DNA from: Hippasteria phrygiana
Lineage: Eukaryota; Echinodermata; Asteroidea; Valvatida; Goniasteridae
Assembly (NCBI GenBank): GCA_037893225.1
Contig: JAZGUH010000255.1
Location: forward strand, 868,001-932,000
DNA length: 64,000 nucleotides
Direction of reading: 5' to 3'
Position 1 is the first letter of the stretch; every line of letters begins with the position of its first letter. The notes below the pieces were generated by a model. It saw nothing but the letters and a program-made list of their open reading frames with translations. It was not told the DNA's origin and did no database searches. Position numbers and translations under genes: made by a program. Of this stretch, positions 36,841 to 48,656 are shown piece after piece.

Positions 36841-37072
36841 ATATTTCATGCAATTATGAATGAGTAAAGCAAGTCCATACCCCAGGGAATTTGACAGGCA
36901 TGGAGCAATAAATAGAAGGTAATATGCACACAGATGTTGGCCGGAAAGAAAATAAACATTGCGAGGTTTGAATTTTCTCCACAAGTTTGAACTCTAAGAA
37001 GCCGCCGATGATTGCAACATGTAGCGCCAGATCTAAGCTATCCATGCATGTCAAAATTACTGCATTTGGTTG
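36841..37072 (+). repeat. Type N monomer
   Basis: 232 bp. It has 'gacaggcatgg', 'tagaagg', 'tgcacac', then 'gtttgaac', 'gatgatt', 'tccatgcatg' and 'gcattt', so the left is like P and the right like H. Other copies start at 42400, 44021, 46803, 49120 and 52132. It is followed by C in every copy. Confidence 0.9.
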
Positions 37073-37999
37073 ATATTTCATGCAATTATGAATGAGTAAA
37101 GCAAGTCATACCCCAGGGAATTTGACAGGCATGGAGCAATAAATAAAAGGTAATATGCACACAGATGGTGGCCGGGAAGAAAATAAACATTGCGAGGTTT
37201 GAATTTTCTCCACAAGTGTTAACTCTAAGAAGCCGCCGATAATTGCAACATGTAGCGCCAGATCTAAGCTATCCATACATGTCAAAATTACTGAATTTTG
37301 TTGATATTTCATGCAATTATGAATGAGTAAAGCAAGTCCATACCCCAGGGAATTTGACATGTATGGAGCAATAAATAGACGGTAACATGTACACAGATGT
37401 TGGCCGGAAAGAAAATAAACATTGCGAGGTTTGAATTTTCTCTACAAGTTTTAACTCTGGGAAGCCGCCGATGATTGCAACATGTAGCGCCAGATCTAAG
37501 CTATCCATACATGTCAAAATTACTGCATTTGGTTGATATTTCATGCAATTATGAATGAGTAAAGCAAGTCCATACCCCAGGGAATTTGGCAGGCATGGAG
37601 CAATAAATAAAAGGTAATCTGCACACAGATGGTGGCCGGGAAGAAAATAAACATTGCGAGGTTTGAATTTTCTCCACAAGTGTTAACTCTAAGAAGCCGC
37701 CGATAATTGCAACATGAAGCGCCAGATCTAAGCTATACATACATGTCAAAATTACTGCATTTGGTTGATATTTCATGCAATTATGAATGAGTAAAGCAAG
37801 TCCATACCCCAGGGAATTTGACATGCATGGAGCAATAAATAGACGGTAATATGTACACAGATGTTGGCCGGAAAGAAAATAAACATTGCGAGGTTTGAAT
37901 TTTCTCCACAAGTTTGAACTCTAAGAAGCCGCCGATGATTGCAACATGTAGCGCCAGATCTAAGCTATCCATACATGTCAAAATTACTGCATTTGGTTG

Positions 38000-38230
38000 A
38001 TATTTCATGCAATTATGAATGAGTAAAGCAAGTCCATACCCCAGGGAATTTGACAGGCATGGAGCAATAAATAAAAGGTAATATGCACACAGATGGTGGC
38101 CGGGAAGAAAATAAACATTGCGAGGTTTGAATTTTCTCCACAAGTGTTAACTCTAAGAAGCCGCCGATAATTGCAACATGTAGCGCCAGACTAAGCTATC
38201 CATACATGTCAAAATTACTGAATTTTGTTG
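38000..38230 (+). repeat. Type I monomer with a one-base deletion
   Basis: It keeps 'gtccat' but is 231 bp, because a T is missing near 38190 ('ccagactaag' for 'ccagatctaag'). This removes the AGATCT site and shifts the minus-strand frame. Confidence 0.9.
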
Positions 38231-38694
38231 ATATTTCATGCAATTATGAATGAGTAAAGCAAGTCCATACCCCAGGGAATTTGACATGTATGGAGCAATA
38301 ATTAGACGGTAACATGTACACAGATGTTGGCCGGAAAGAAAATAAACATTGCGAGGTTTGAATTTTCTCTACAAGTTTTAACTCTGGGAAGCCGCCGATG
38401 ATTGCAACATGTAGCGCCAGATCTAAGCTATCCATACATGTCAAAATTACTGCATTTGGTTGATATTTCATGCAATTATGAATGAGTAAAGCAAGTCCAT
38501 ACCCCAGGGAATTTGACAGGCATGGAGCAATAAATAAAAGGTAATATGCACACAGATGGTGGCCGGGAAGAAAATAAACATTGCGAGGTTTGAATTTTCT
38601 CCACAAGTGTTAACTCTAAGAAGCCGCCGATAATTGCAACATGTAGCGCCAGATCTAAGCTATCCATACATGTCAAAATTACTGAATTTTGTTG

Positions 38695-41473
38695 ATATTT
38701 CATGCAATTATGAATGAGTAAAGCAAGTCCATACCCCAGGGAATTTGACATGTATGGAGCAATAAATAGACGGTAACATGTACACAGATGTTGGCCGGAA
38801 AGAAAATAAACATTGCGAGGTTTGCATTTTCTCTACAAGTTTTAACTCTGGGAAGCCGCCGATGATTGCAACATGTAGCGCCAGATCTAAGCTATACATA
38901 CATGTCACAATTACTGCATTTGGTTGATATTTCATGCAATTATGAATGAGTAAAGCAAGTCATACCCCAGGGAATTTGACAGGCATGGAGCAATAAATAA
39001 AAGGTAATATGCACACAGATGGTGGCCGGGAAGAAAATAAACATTGCGAGGTTTGAATTTTCTCCACAAGTGTTAACTCTAAGAAGCCGCCGATAATTGC
39101 AACATGTAGCGCCATATCTAAGCTATCCATACATGTCAAAATTACTGTATTTGGTTGATATTTCATGCAATTATGAATGAGTAAAGCAAGTCATACCCCA
39201 GGGAATTTGACAGGCATGGAGCAATAAATAGACGGTAATATGTACACAGATGTTGGCCGGAAAGAAAATAAACATTGCGAGGTTTGAATTTTCTCCACAA
39301 GTTTGAACTCTAAGAAGCCGCCGATGATTGCAACATGTAGCGCCAGATCTAAGCTATCCATACATGTCAAAATTACTGCATTTGGTTGATATTTCATGCA
39401 ATTATGAATGAGTAAAGCAAGTCCATACCCCAGGGAATTTGACAGGCATGGAGCAATAAATAAAAGGTAATCTGCACACAGATGGTGGCCGGGAAGAAAA
39501 TAAACATTGCGAGGTTTGAATTTTCTCCACAAGTGTTAACTCTAAGAAGCCGCCGATAATTGCAACATGTAGCGCCATATCTAAGCTATCCATACATGTC
39601 AAAATTACTGTATTTGGTTGATATTTCATGCAATTATGAATGAGTAAAGCAAGTCATACCCCAGGGAATTTGACAGGCATGGAGCAATAAATAGAAGGTA
39701 ATATGTACACAGATGTTGGCCGGAAAGAAAATAAACATTGCGAGGTTTGAATTTTCTCCACAAGTGTTAACTCTAAGAAGCCGCCGATAATTGCAACATG
39801 TAGCGCCAGATCTAAGCTATCCATACATGTCAAAATTACTGAATTTTGTTGATATTTCATGCAATTATGAATGAGTAAAGCAAGTCCATACCCCAGGGAA
39901 TTTGACATGTATGGAGCAATAAATAGACGGTAACATGTACACAGATGTTGGCCGGAAAGAAAATAAACATTGCGAGGTTTGAATTTTCACTACAAGTTTT
40001 AACTCTGGGAAGCCGCCGATGATTGCAACATGTAGCGCCAGATCTAAGTTATACATACATGTCAAAATTACTGCATTTGGTTGATATTTCATGCAATTAT
40101 GAATGAGTAAAGCAAGTCCATACCCCAGGGAATTTGACATGCATGGAGCAATAAATAGACGGTAATATGTACACAGATGTTGGCCGGAAAGAAAATAAAC
40201 ATTGCGAGGTTTGAATTTTCTCCACAAGTTTGAACTCTAAGAAGCCGCCGATGATTGCAACATGTAGCGCCAGATCTAAGCTATCCATGCATGTCAAAAT
40301 TACTGCATTTGGTTGATATTTCATGCAATTATGAATGAGTAAAGCAAGTCATACCCCAGGGAATTTGACAGGCATGGAGCAATAAATAGAAGGTAATATG
40401 CACACAGATGTTGGCCGGAAAGAAAATAAACATTGCGAGGTTTGAATTTTCTCCACAAGTGTTAACTCTAAGAAGCCGCCGATAATTGCAACATGTAGCG
40501 CCAGATCTAAGCTATCCATACATGTCAAAATTACTGAATTTTGTTGATATTTCCTGCAATTATGAATGAGTAAAGCAAGTCCATACCCCAGGGAATTTGA
40601 CATGTATGGAGCAATAAATAGACGGTAACATGTACACAGATGTTGGCCGGAAAGAAAATAAACATTGCGAGGTTTGAATTTTCACTACAAGTTTTAACTC
40701 TGGGAAGCCGCCGATGATTGCAACATGTAGCGCCAGATCTAAGTTATACATACATGTCAAAATTACTGCATTTGGTTGATATTTCATGCAATTATGAATG
40801 AGTAAAGCAAGTCCATACCCCAGGGAATTTGACATGCATGGAGCAATAAATAAAAGGTAATATGCACACAGATGGTGGCCGGGAAGAAAATAAACATTGC
40901 GAGGTTTGAATTTTCTCCACAAGTGTTAACTCTAAGAAGCCGCCGATAATTGCAACATGTAGCGCCATATCTAAGCTATCCATACATGTCAAAATTACTG
41001 TATTTGGTTGATATTTCATGCAATTATGAATGAGTAAAGCAAGTCATACCCCAGGGAATTTGACAGGCATGGAGCAATAAATAGACGGTAATATGTACAC
41101 AGATGTTGGCCGGAAAGAAAATAAACATTGCGAGGTTTGAATTTTCTCCACAAGTTTGAACTCTAAGAAGCCGCCGATGATTGCAACATGTAGCGCCAGA
41201 TCTAAGCTATCCATACATGTCAAAATTACTGCATTTGGTTGATATTTCATGCAATTATGAATGAGTAAAGCAAGTCCATACCCCAGGGAATTTGACATGC
41301 ATGGAGCAATAAATAGACGGTAATATGTACACAGATGTTGGCCGGAAAGAAAATAAACATTGCGAGGTTTGAATTTTCTCCACAAGTTTGAACTCTAAGA
41401 AGCCGCCGATGATTGCAACATGTAGCGCCAGATCTAAGCTATCCATGCATGTCAAAATTACTGCATTTGGTTG
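38695..41473 (+). repeat. Block 18: rearranged segment of 12 monomers
   Basis: D' (38695, with 'tttgcatttt' and 'tgtcacaatt'), A 231 bp (38927), M (39158), A with E-like 'taatctgcac' (39389), J2 (39621), Q (39852), H (40084), P (40316), Q (40547), an H/A hybrid (40779), M (41011) and H (41242). The run M A J2 Q H P matches the second part of the 14-monomer unit (18075-19463). The hybrid at 40779 joins 'gacatgcatgg' to an A-type remainder. Confidence 0.9.
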
Positions 41474-43094
41474 ATATTTCATGCAATTATGAATGAGTAA
41501 AGCAAGTCATACCCCAGGGAATTTGACAGGCATGGAGCAATAAATAGAAGGTAATATGCACACAGATGTTGGCCGGAAAGAAAATAAACATTGCGAGGTT
41601 TGAATTTTCTCCACAAGTGTTAACTCTAAGAAGCCGCCGATAATTGCAACATGTAGCGCCAGATCTAAGCTATCCATACATGTCAAAATTACTGAATTTT
41701 GTTGATATTTCATGCAATTATGAATGAGTAAAGCAAGTCCATACCCCAGGGAATTTGACATGTATGGAGCAATAAATAGACGGTAACATGTACACAGATG
41801 TTGGCCGGAAAGAAAATAAACATTGCGAGGTTTGAATTTTCTCTACAAGTTTTAACTCTGGGAAGCCGCCGATGATTGCAACATGTAGCGCCAGATCTAA
41901 GCTATACATACATGTCAAAATTACTGCATTTGGTTGATATTTCATGCAATTATGAATGAGTAAAGCAAGTCCATACCCCAGGGAATTTGACATGCATGGA
42001 GCAATAAATAGACGGTAATATGTACACAGATGTTGGCCGGAAAGAAAATAAACATTGCGAGGTTTGAATTTTCTCCACAAGTGTTAACTCTAAGAAGCCG
42101 CCGATAATTGCAACATGTAGCGCCAGATCTAAGCTATCCATACATGTCAAAATTACTGTATTTGGTTGATATTTCATGCAATTATGAATGAGTAAAGCAA
42201 GTCATACCCCAGGGAATTTGACAGGCATGGAGCAATAAATAGACGGTAACATGTACACAGATGTTGGCCGGAAAGAAAATAAACATTGCGAGGTTTGAAT
42301 TTTCACTACAAGTTTTAACTCTGGGAAGCCGCCGATGATTGCAACATGTAGCGCCAGATCTAAGTTATACATACATGTCAAAATTACTGCATTTGGTTGA
42401 TATTTCATGCAATTATGAATGAGTAAAGCAAGTCCATACCCCAGGGAATTTGACAGGCATGGAGCAATAAATAGAAGGTAATATGCACACAGATGTTGGC
42501 CGGAAAGAAAATAAACATTGCGAGGTTTGAATTTTCTCCACAAGTTTGAACTCTAAGAAGCCGCCGATGATTGCAACATGTAGCGCCAGATCTAAGCTAT
42601 CCATGCATGTCAAAATTACTGCATTTGGTTGATATTTCATGCAATTATGAATGAGTAAAGCAAGTCATACCCCAGGGAATTTGACAGGCATGGAGCAATA
42701 AATAAAAGGTAATATGCACACAGATGGTGGCCGGGAAGAAAATAAACATTGCGAGGTTTGAATTTTCTCCACAAGTGTTAACTCTAAGAAGCCGCCGATA
42801 ATTGCAACATGTAGCGCCAGATCTAAGCTATCCATACATGTCAAAATTACTGAATTTTGTTGATATTTCATGCAATTATGAATGAGTAAAGCAAGTCCAT
42901 ACCCCAGGGAATTTGACATGTATGGAGCAATAAATAGACGGTAACATGTACACAGATGTTGGCCGGAAAGAAAATAAACATTGCGAGGTTTGAATTTTCT
43001 CCACAAGTTTGAACTCTAAGAAGCCGCCGATGATTGCAACATGTAGCGCCAGATCTAAGCTATCCATGCATGTCAAAATTACTGCATTTGGTTG
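41474..43094 (+). repeat. Block 19: seven-monomer unit copy 1, 1621 bp
   Basis: Order P D' L Q' N C and a D/H hybrid at 41474, 41705, 41937, 42169, 42400, 42632 and 42863. The hybrid has 'gacatgtatgg' and 'aacatgtac' of D, then 'ctccacaagtttgaac' and 'tccatgc' of H. It is the only clear monomer combining the D left arm with the H-type right arm. Confidence 0.92.
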
Positions 43095-44715
43095 ATATTT
43101 CATGCAATTATGAATGAGTAAAGCAAGTCATACCCCAGGGAATTTGACAGGCATGGAGCAATAAATAGAAGGTAATATGCACACAGATGTTGGCCGGAAA
43201 GAAAATAAACATTGCGAGGTTTGAATTTTCTCCACAAGTGTTAACTCTAAGAAGCCGCCGATAATTGCAACATGTAGCGCCAGATCTAAGCTATCCATAC
43301 ATGTCAAAATTACTGAATTTTGTTGATATTTCATGCAATTATGAATGAGTAAAGCAAGTCCATACCCCAGGGAATTTGACATGTATGGAGCAATAAATAG
43401 ACGGTAACATGTACACAGATGTTGGCCGGAAAGAAAATAAACATTGCGAGGTTTGAATTTTCTCTACAAGTTTTAACTCTGGGAAGCCGCCGATGATTGC
43501 AACATGTAGCGCCAGATCTAAGCTATACATACATGTCAAAATTACTGCATTTGGTTGATATTTCATGCAATTATGAATGAGTAAAGCAAGTCCATACCCC
43601 AGGGAATTTGACATGCATGGAGCAATAAATAGACGGTAATATGTACACAGATGTTGGCCGGAAAGAAAATAAACATTGCGAGGTTTGAATTTTCTCCACA
43701 AGTGTTAACTCTAAGAAGCCGCCGATAATTGCAACATGTAGCGCCAGATCTAAGCTATCCATACATGTCAAAATTACTGTATTTGGTTGATATTTCATGC
43801 AATTATGAATGAGTAAAGCAAGTCATACCCCAGGGAATTTGACAGGCATGGAGCAATAAATAGACGGTAACATGTACACAGATGTTGGCCGGAAAGAAAA
43901 TAAACATTGCGAGGTTTGAATTTTCACTACAAGTTTTAACTCTGGGAAGCCGCCGATGATTGCAACATGTAGCGCCAGATCTAAGTTATACATACATGTC
44001 AAAATTACTGCATTTGGTTGATATTTCATGCAATTATGAATGAGTAAAGCAAGTCCATACCCCAGGGAATTTGACAGGCATGGAGCAATAAATAGAAGGT
44101 AATATGCACACAGATGTTGGCCGGAAAGAAAATAAACATTGCGAGGTTTGAATTTTCTCCACAAGTTTGAACTCTAAGAAGCCGCCGATGATTGCAACAT
44201 GTAGCGCCAGATCTAAGCTATCCATGCATGTCAAAATTACTGCATTTGGTTGATATTTCATGCAATTATGAATGAGTAAAGCAAGTCATACCCCAGGGAA
44301 TTTGACAGGCATGGAGCAATAAATAAAAGGTAATATGCACACAGATGGTGGCCGGGAAGAAAATAAACATTGCGAGGTTTGAATTTTCTCCACAAGTGTT
44401 AACTCTAAGAAGCCGCCGATAATTGCAACATGTAGCGCCAGATCTAAGCTATCCATACATGTCAAAATTACTGAATTTTGTTGATATTTCATGCAATTAT
44501 GAATGAGTAAAGCAAGTCCATACCCCAGGGAATTTGACATGTATGGAGCAATAAATAGACGGTAACATGTACACAGATGTTGGCCGGAAAGAAAATAAAC
44601 ATTGCGAGGTTTGAATTTTCTCTACAAGTTTTAACTCTGGGAAGCCGCCGATGATTGCAACATGTAGCGCCAGATCTAAGCTATCCATACATGTCAAAAT
44701 TACTGCATTTGGTTG
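43095..44715 (+). repeat. Block 20: seven-monomer unit copy 2, 1621 bp
   Basis: Order P D' L Q' N C D at 43095, 43326, 43558, 43790, 44021, 44253 and 44484, each 1621 bp from its partner in block 19. The last monomer is an unmixed D, which continues into E F I D* A of the next block. Confidence 0.94.
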
Positions 44716-47265
44716 ATATTTCATGCAATTATGAATGAGTAAAGCAAGTCCATACCCCAGGGAATTTGGCAGGCATGGAGCAATAAATAAAAGGTAATCT
44801 GCACACAGATGGTGGCCGGGAAGAAAATAAACATTGCGAGGTTTGAATTTTCTCCACAAGTGTTAACTCTAAGAAGCCGCCGATAATTGCAACATGTAGC
44901 GCCAGATCTAAGCTATACATACATGTAAAAATTACTGCATTTGGTTGATATTTCATGCAATTATGAATGAGTAAAGCAAGTCCATACCCCAGGGAATTTG
45001 ACATGCATGGAGCAATAAATAGACGGTAATATGTACACAGATGTTGGCCGGAAAGAAAATAAACATTGCGAGGTTTGAATTTTCTCCACAAGTTTGAACT
45101 CTAAGAAGCCGCCGATGATTGCAACATGTAGCGCCAGATCTAAGCTATCCATACATGTCAAAATTACTGCATTTGGTTGATATTTCATGCAATTATGAAT
45201 GAGTAAAGCAAGTCCATACCCCAGGGAATTTGACAGGCATGGAGCAATAAATAAAAGGTAATATGCACACAGATGGTGGCCGGGAAGAAAATAAACATTG
45301 CGAGGTTTGAATTTTCTCCACAAGTGTTAACTCTAAGAAGCCGCCGATAATTGCAACATGTAGCGCCAGATCTAAGCTATCCATACATGTCAAAATTACT
45401 GAATTTTGTTGATATTTCATGCAATTATGAATGAGTAAAGCAAGTCCATACCCCAGGGAATTTGACATGTATGGAGCAATAATTAGACGGTAACATGTAC
45501 ACAGATGTTGGCCGGAAAGAAAATAAACATTGCGAGGTTTGAATTTTCTCTACAAGTTTTAACTCTGGGAAGCCGCCGATGATTGCAACATGTAGCGCCA
45601 GATCTAAGCTATCCATACATGTCAAAATTACTGCATTTTGTTGATATTTCATGCAATTATGAATGAGTAAAGCAAGTCCATACCCCAGGGAATTTGACAG
45701 GCATGGAGCAATAAATAAAAGGTAATATGCACACAGATGGTGGCCGGGAAGAAAATAAACATTGCGAGGTTTGAATTTTCTCCACAAGTGTAAACTCTAA
45801 GAAGCCGCCGATAATTGCAACATGTAGCGCCATATCTAAGCTATCCATACATGTCAAAATTACTGTATTTGGTTGATATTTCATGCAATTATGAATGAGT
45901 AAAGCAAGTCCATACCCCAGGGAATTTGACAGGCATGGAGCAATAAATAGACGGTAATATGTACCCAGATGTTGGCCGGAAAGAAAATAAACATTGCGAG
46001 GTTTGAATTTTCTCCACAAGTTTGAACTCTAAGAAGCCGCCGATGATTGCAACATGTAGCGCCAGATCTAAGCTATCCATACATGTCAAAATTACTGCAT
46101 TTGGTTGATATTTCATGCAATTATGAATGAGTAAAGCAAGTCCATACCCCAGGGAATTTGACATGCATGGAGCAATAAATAGACGGTAATATGTACACAG
46201 ATGTTGGCCGGAAAGAAAATAAACATTGCGAGGTTTGAATTTTCTCCACAAGTTTGAACTCTAAGAAGCCGCCGATGATTGCAACATGTAGCGCCAGATC
46301 TAAGCTATCCATGCATGTCAAAATTACTGCATTTGGTTGATATTTCATGCAATTATGAATGAGTAAAGCAAGTCCATACCCCAGGGAATTTGACATGCAT
46401 GGAGCAATAAATAGACGGTAATATGTACACAGATGTTGGCCGGAAAGAAAATAAACATTGCGAGGTTTGAATTTTCTCCACAAGTGTTAACTCTAAGAAG
46501 CCGCCGATAATTGCAACATGTAGCGCCAGATCTAAGCTATCCATACATGTCAAAATTACTGTATTTGGTTGATATTTCATGCAATTATGAATGAGTAAAG
46601 CAAGTCATACCCCAGGGAATTTGACAGGCATGGAGCAATAAATAGACGGTAACATGTACACAGATGTTGGCCGGAAAGAAAATAAACATTGCGAGGTTTG
46701 AATTTTCACTACAAGTTTTAACTCTGGGAAGCCGCCGATGATTGCAACATGTAGCGCCAGATCTAAGTTATACATATATGTCAAAATTACTGCATTTGGT
46801 TGATATTTCATGCAATTATGAATGAGTAAAGCAAGTCCATACCCCAGGGAATTTGACAGGCATGGAGCAATAAATAGAAGGTAATATGCACACAGATGTT
46901 GGCCGGAAAGAAAATAAACATTGCGAGGTTTGAATTTTCTCCACAAGTTTGAACTCTAAGAAGCCGCCGATGATTGCAACATGTAGCGCCAGATCTAAGC
47001 TATCCATGCATGTCAAAATTACTGCATTTGGTTGATATTTCATGCAATTATGAATGAGTAAAGCAAGTCATACCCCAGGGAATTTGACAGGCATGGAGCA
47101 ATAAATAAAAGGTAATATGCACACAGATGGTGGCCGGGAAGAAAATAAACATTGCGAGGTTTGAATTTTCTCCACAAGTGTTAACTCTCAGAAGCCGCCG
47201 ATAATTGCAACATGTAGCGCCAGATCTAAGCTATCCATACATGTCAAAATTACTGAATTTTGTTG
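44716..47265 (+). repeat. Block 21: E F I D* A M H L Q' N C, 2550 bp
   Basis: Eleven monomers at 44716, 44948, 45180, 45412, 45644, 45876, 46108, 46340, 46572, 46803 and 47035. D* at 45412 ends 'gcattttg' and A at 45644 has 'gtgtaaac'; both marks recur at 47730 and 47962. H is followed directly by L here, without P and D'. The C at 47035 has 'ctctcagaag', which closes the usual minus-strand frame. Confidence 0.9.
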
Positions 47266-48656
47266 ATATTTCATGCAATTATGAATGAGTAAAGCAAGTC
47301 CATACCCCAGGGAATTTGACATGTATGGAGCAATAAATAGACGGTAACATGTACACAGATGTTGGCCGGAAAGAAAATAAACATTGCGAGGTTTGAATTT
47401 TCTCTACAAGTTTTAACTCTGGGAAGCCGCCGATGATTGCAACATGTAGCGCCAGATCTAAGCTATCCATACATGTCAAAATTACTGCATTTGGTTGATA
47501 TTTCATGCAATTATGAATGAGTAAAGCAAGTCCATACCCCAGGGAATTTGGCAGGCATGGAGCAATAAATAGACGGTAATATGTACACAGATGTTGGCCG
47601 GAAAGAAAATAAACATTGCGAGGTTTGAATTTTCTCCACAAGTTTGAACTCTAAGAAGCCGCCGATGATTGCAACATGTAGCGCCAGATCTAAGCTATCC
47701 ATACATGTCAAAATTACTGCATTTGGTTGATATTTCATGCAATTATGAATGAGTAAAGCAAGTCCATACCCCAGGGAATTTGACATGTATGGAGCAATAA
47801 TTAGACGGTAACATGTACACAGATGTTGGCCGGAAAGAAAATAAACATTGCGAGGTTTGAATTTTCTCTACAAGTTTTAACTCTGGGAAGCCGCCGATGA
47901 TTGCAACATGTAGCGCCAGATCTAAGCTATCCATACATGTCAAAATTACTGCATTTTGTTGATATTTCATGCAATTATGAATGAGTAAAGCAAGTCCATA
48001 CCCCAGGGAATTTGACAGGCATGGAGCAATAAATAAAAGGTAATATGCACACAGATGGTGGCCGGGAAGAAAATAAACATTGCGAGGTTTGAATTTTCTC
48101 CACAAGTGTAAACTCTAAGAAGCCGCCGATAATTGCAACATGTAGCGCCATATCTAAGCTATCCATACATGTCAAAATTACTGTATTTGGTTGATATTTC
48201 ATGCAATTATGAATGAGTAAAGCAAGTCATACCCCAGGGAATTTGACAGGCATGGAGCAATAAATAGACGGTAATATGTACACAGATGTTGGCCGGAAAG
48301 AAAATAAACATTGCGAGGTTTGAATTTTCTCCACAAGTTTGAACTCTAAGAAGCCGCCGATGATTGCAACATGTAGCGCCAGATCTAAGCTATCCATACA
48401 TGTCAAAATTACTGCATTTGGTTGATATTTCATGCAATTATGAATGAGTAAAGCAAGTCCATACCCCAGGGAATTTGACATGCATGGAGCAATAAATAGA
48501 CGGTAATATGTACACAGATGTTGGCCGGAAAGAAAATAAACATTGCGAGGTTTGAATTTTCTCCACAAGTTTGAACTCTAAGAAGCCGCCGATGATTGCA
48601 ACATGTAGCGCCAGATCTAAGCTATCCATGCATGTCAAAATTACTGCATTTGGTTG
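47266..48656 (+). repeat. Block 22: shortened copy D E/F D* A M H
   Basis: Six monomers at 47266, 47498, 47730, 47962, 48194 and 48425. Relative to 44484-46339 the unit has lost two monomers: E and F are fused at 47498 and I is missing before D* at 47730. It shares 'gcattttg' and 'gtgtaaac' with block 21, so it is a shortened duplicate of it. Confidence 0.92.
47498..47729 (+). repeat. E/F fusion monomer
   Basis: The left end has 'tttggcagg', diagnostic of E. From 'tagacgg' onward it is F ('aatatgtac', 'gtttgaac', 'gatgatt', 'tccatac'). The switch lies between relative positions about 58 and 75. Confidence 0.9.

Larger units (their letters stand above)
35452..38694 (+). repeat. Block 17: related 14-monomer copy with Q' and N unfused, 3243 bp
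   Basis: Order M H P D' L Q' N C D E F I D* I at 35452, 35683, 35915, 36146, 36378, 36610, 36841, 37073, 37304, 37536, 37768, 38000, 38231 and 38463. Where blocks 15 and 16 have one fusion monomer, this copy has separate Q' and N. The last monomer is I rather than A. Private changes include 'ggccgtaaag' near 35785, 'gaatgttg' near 36138 and the deletion in the 38000 monomer. Confidence 0.93.
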
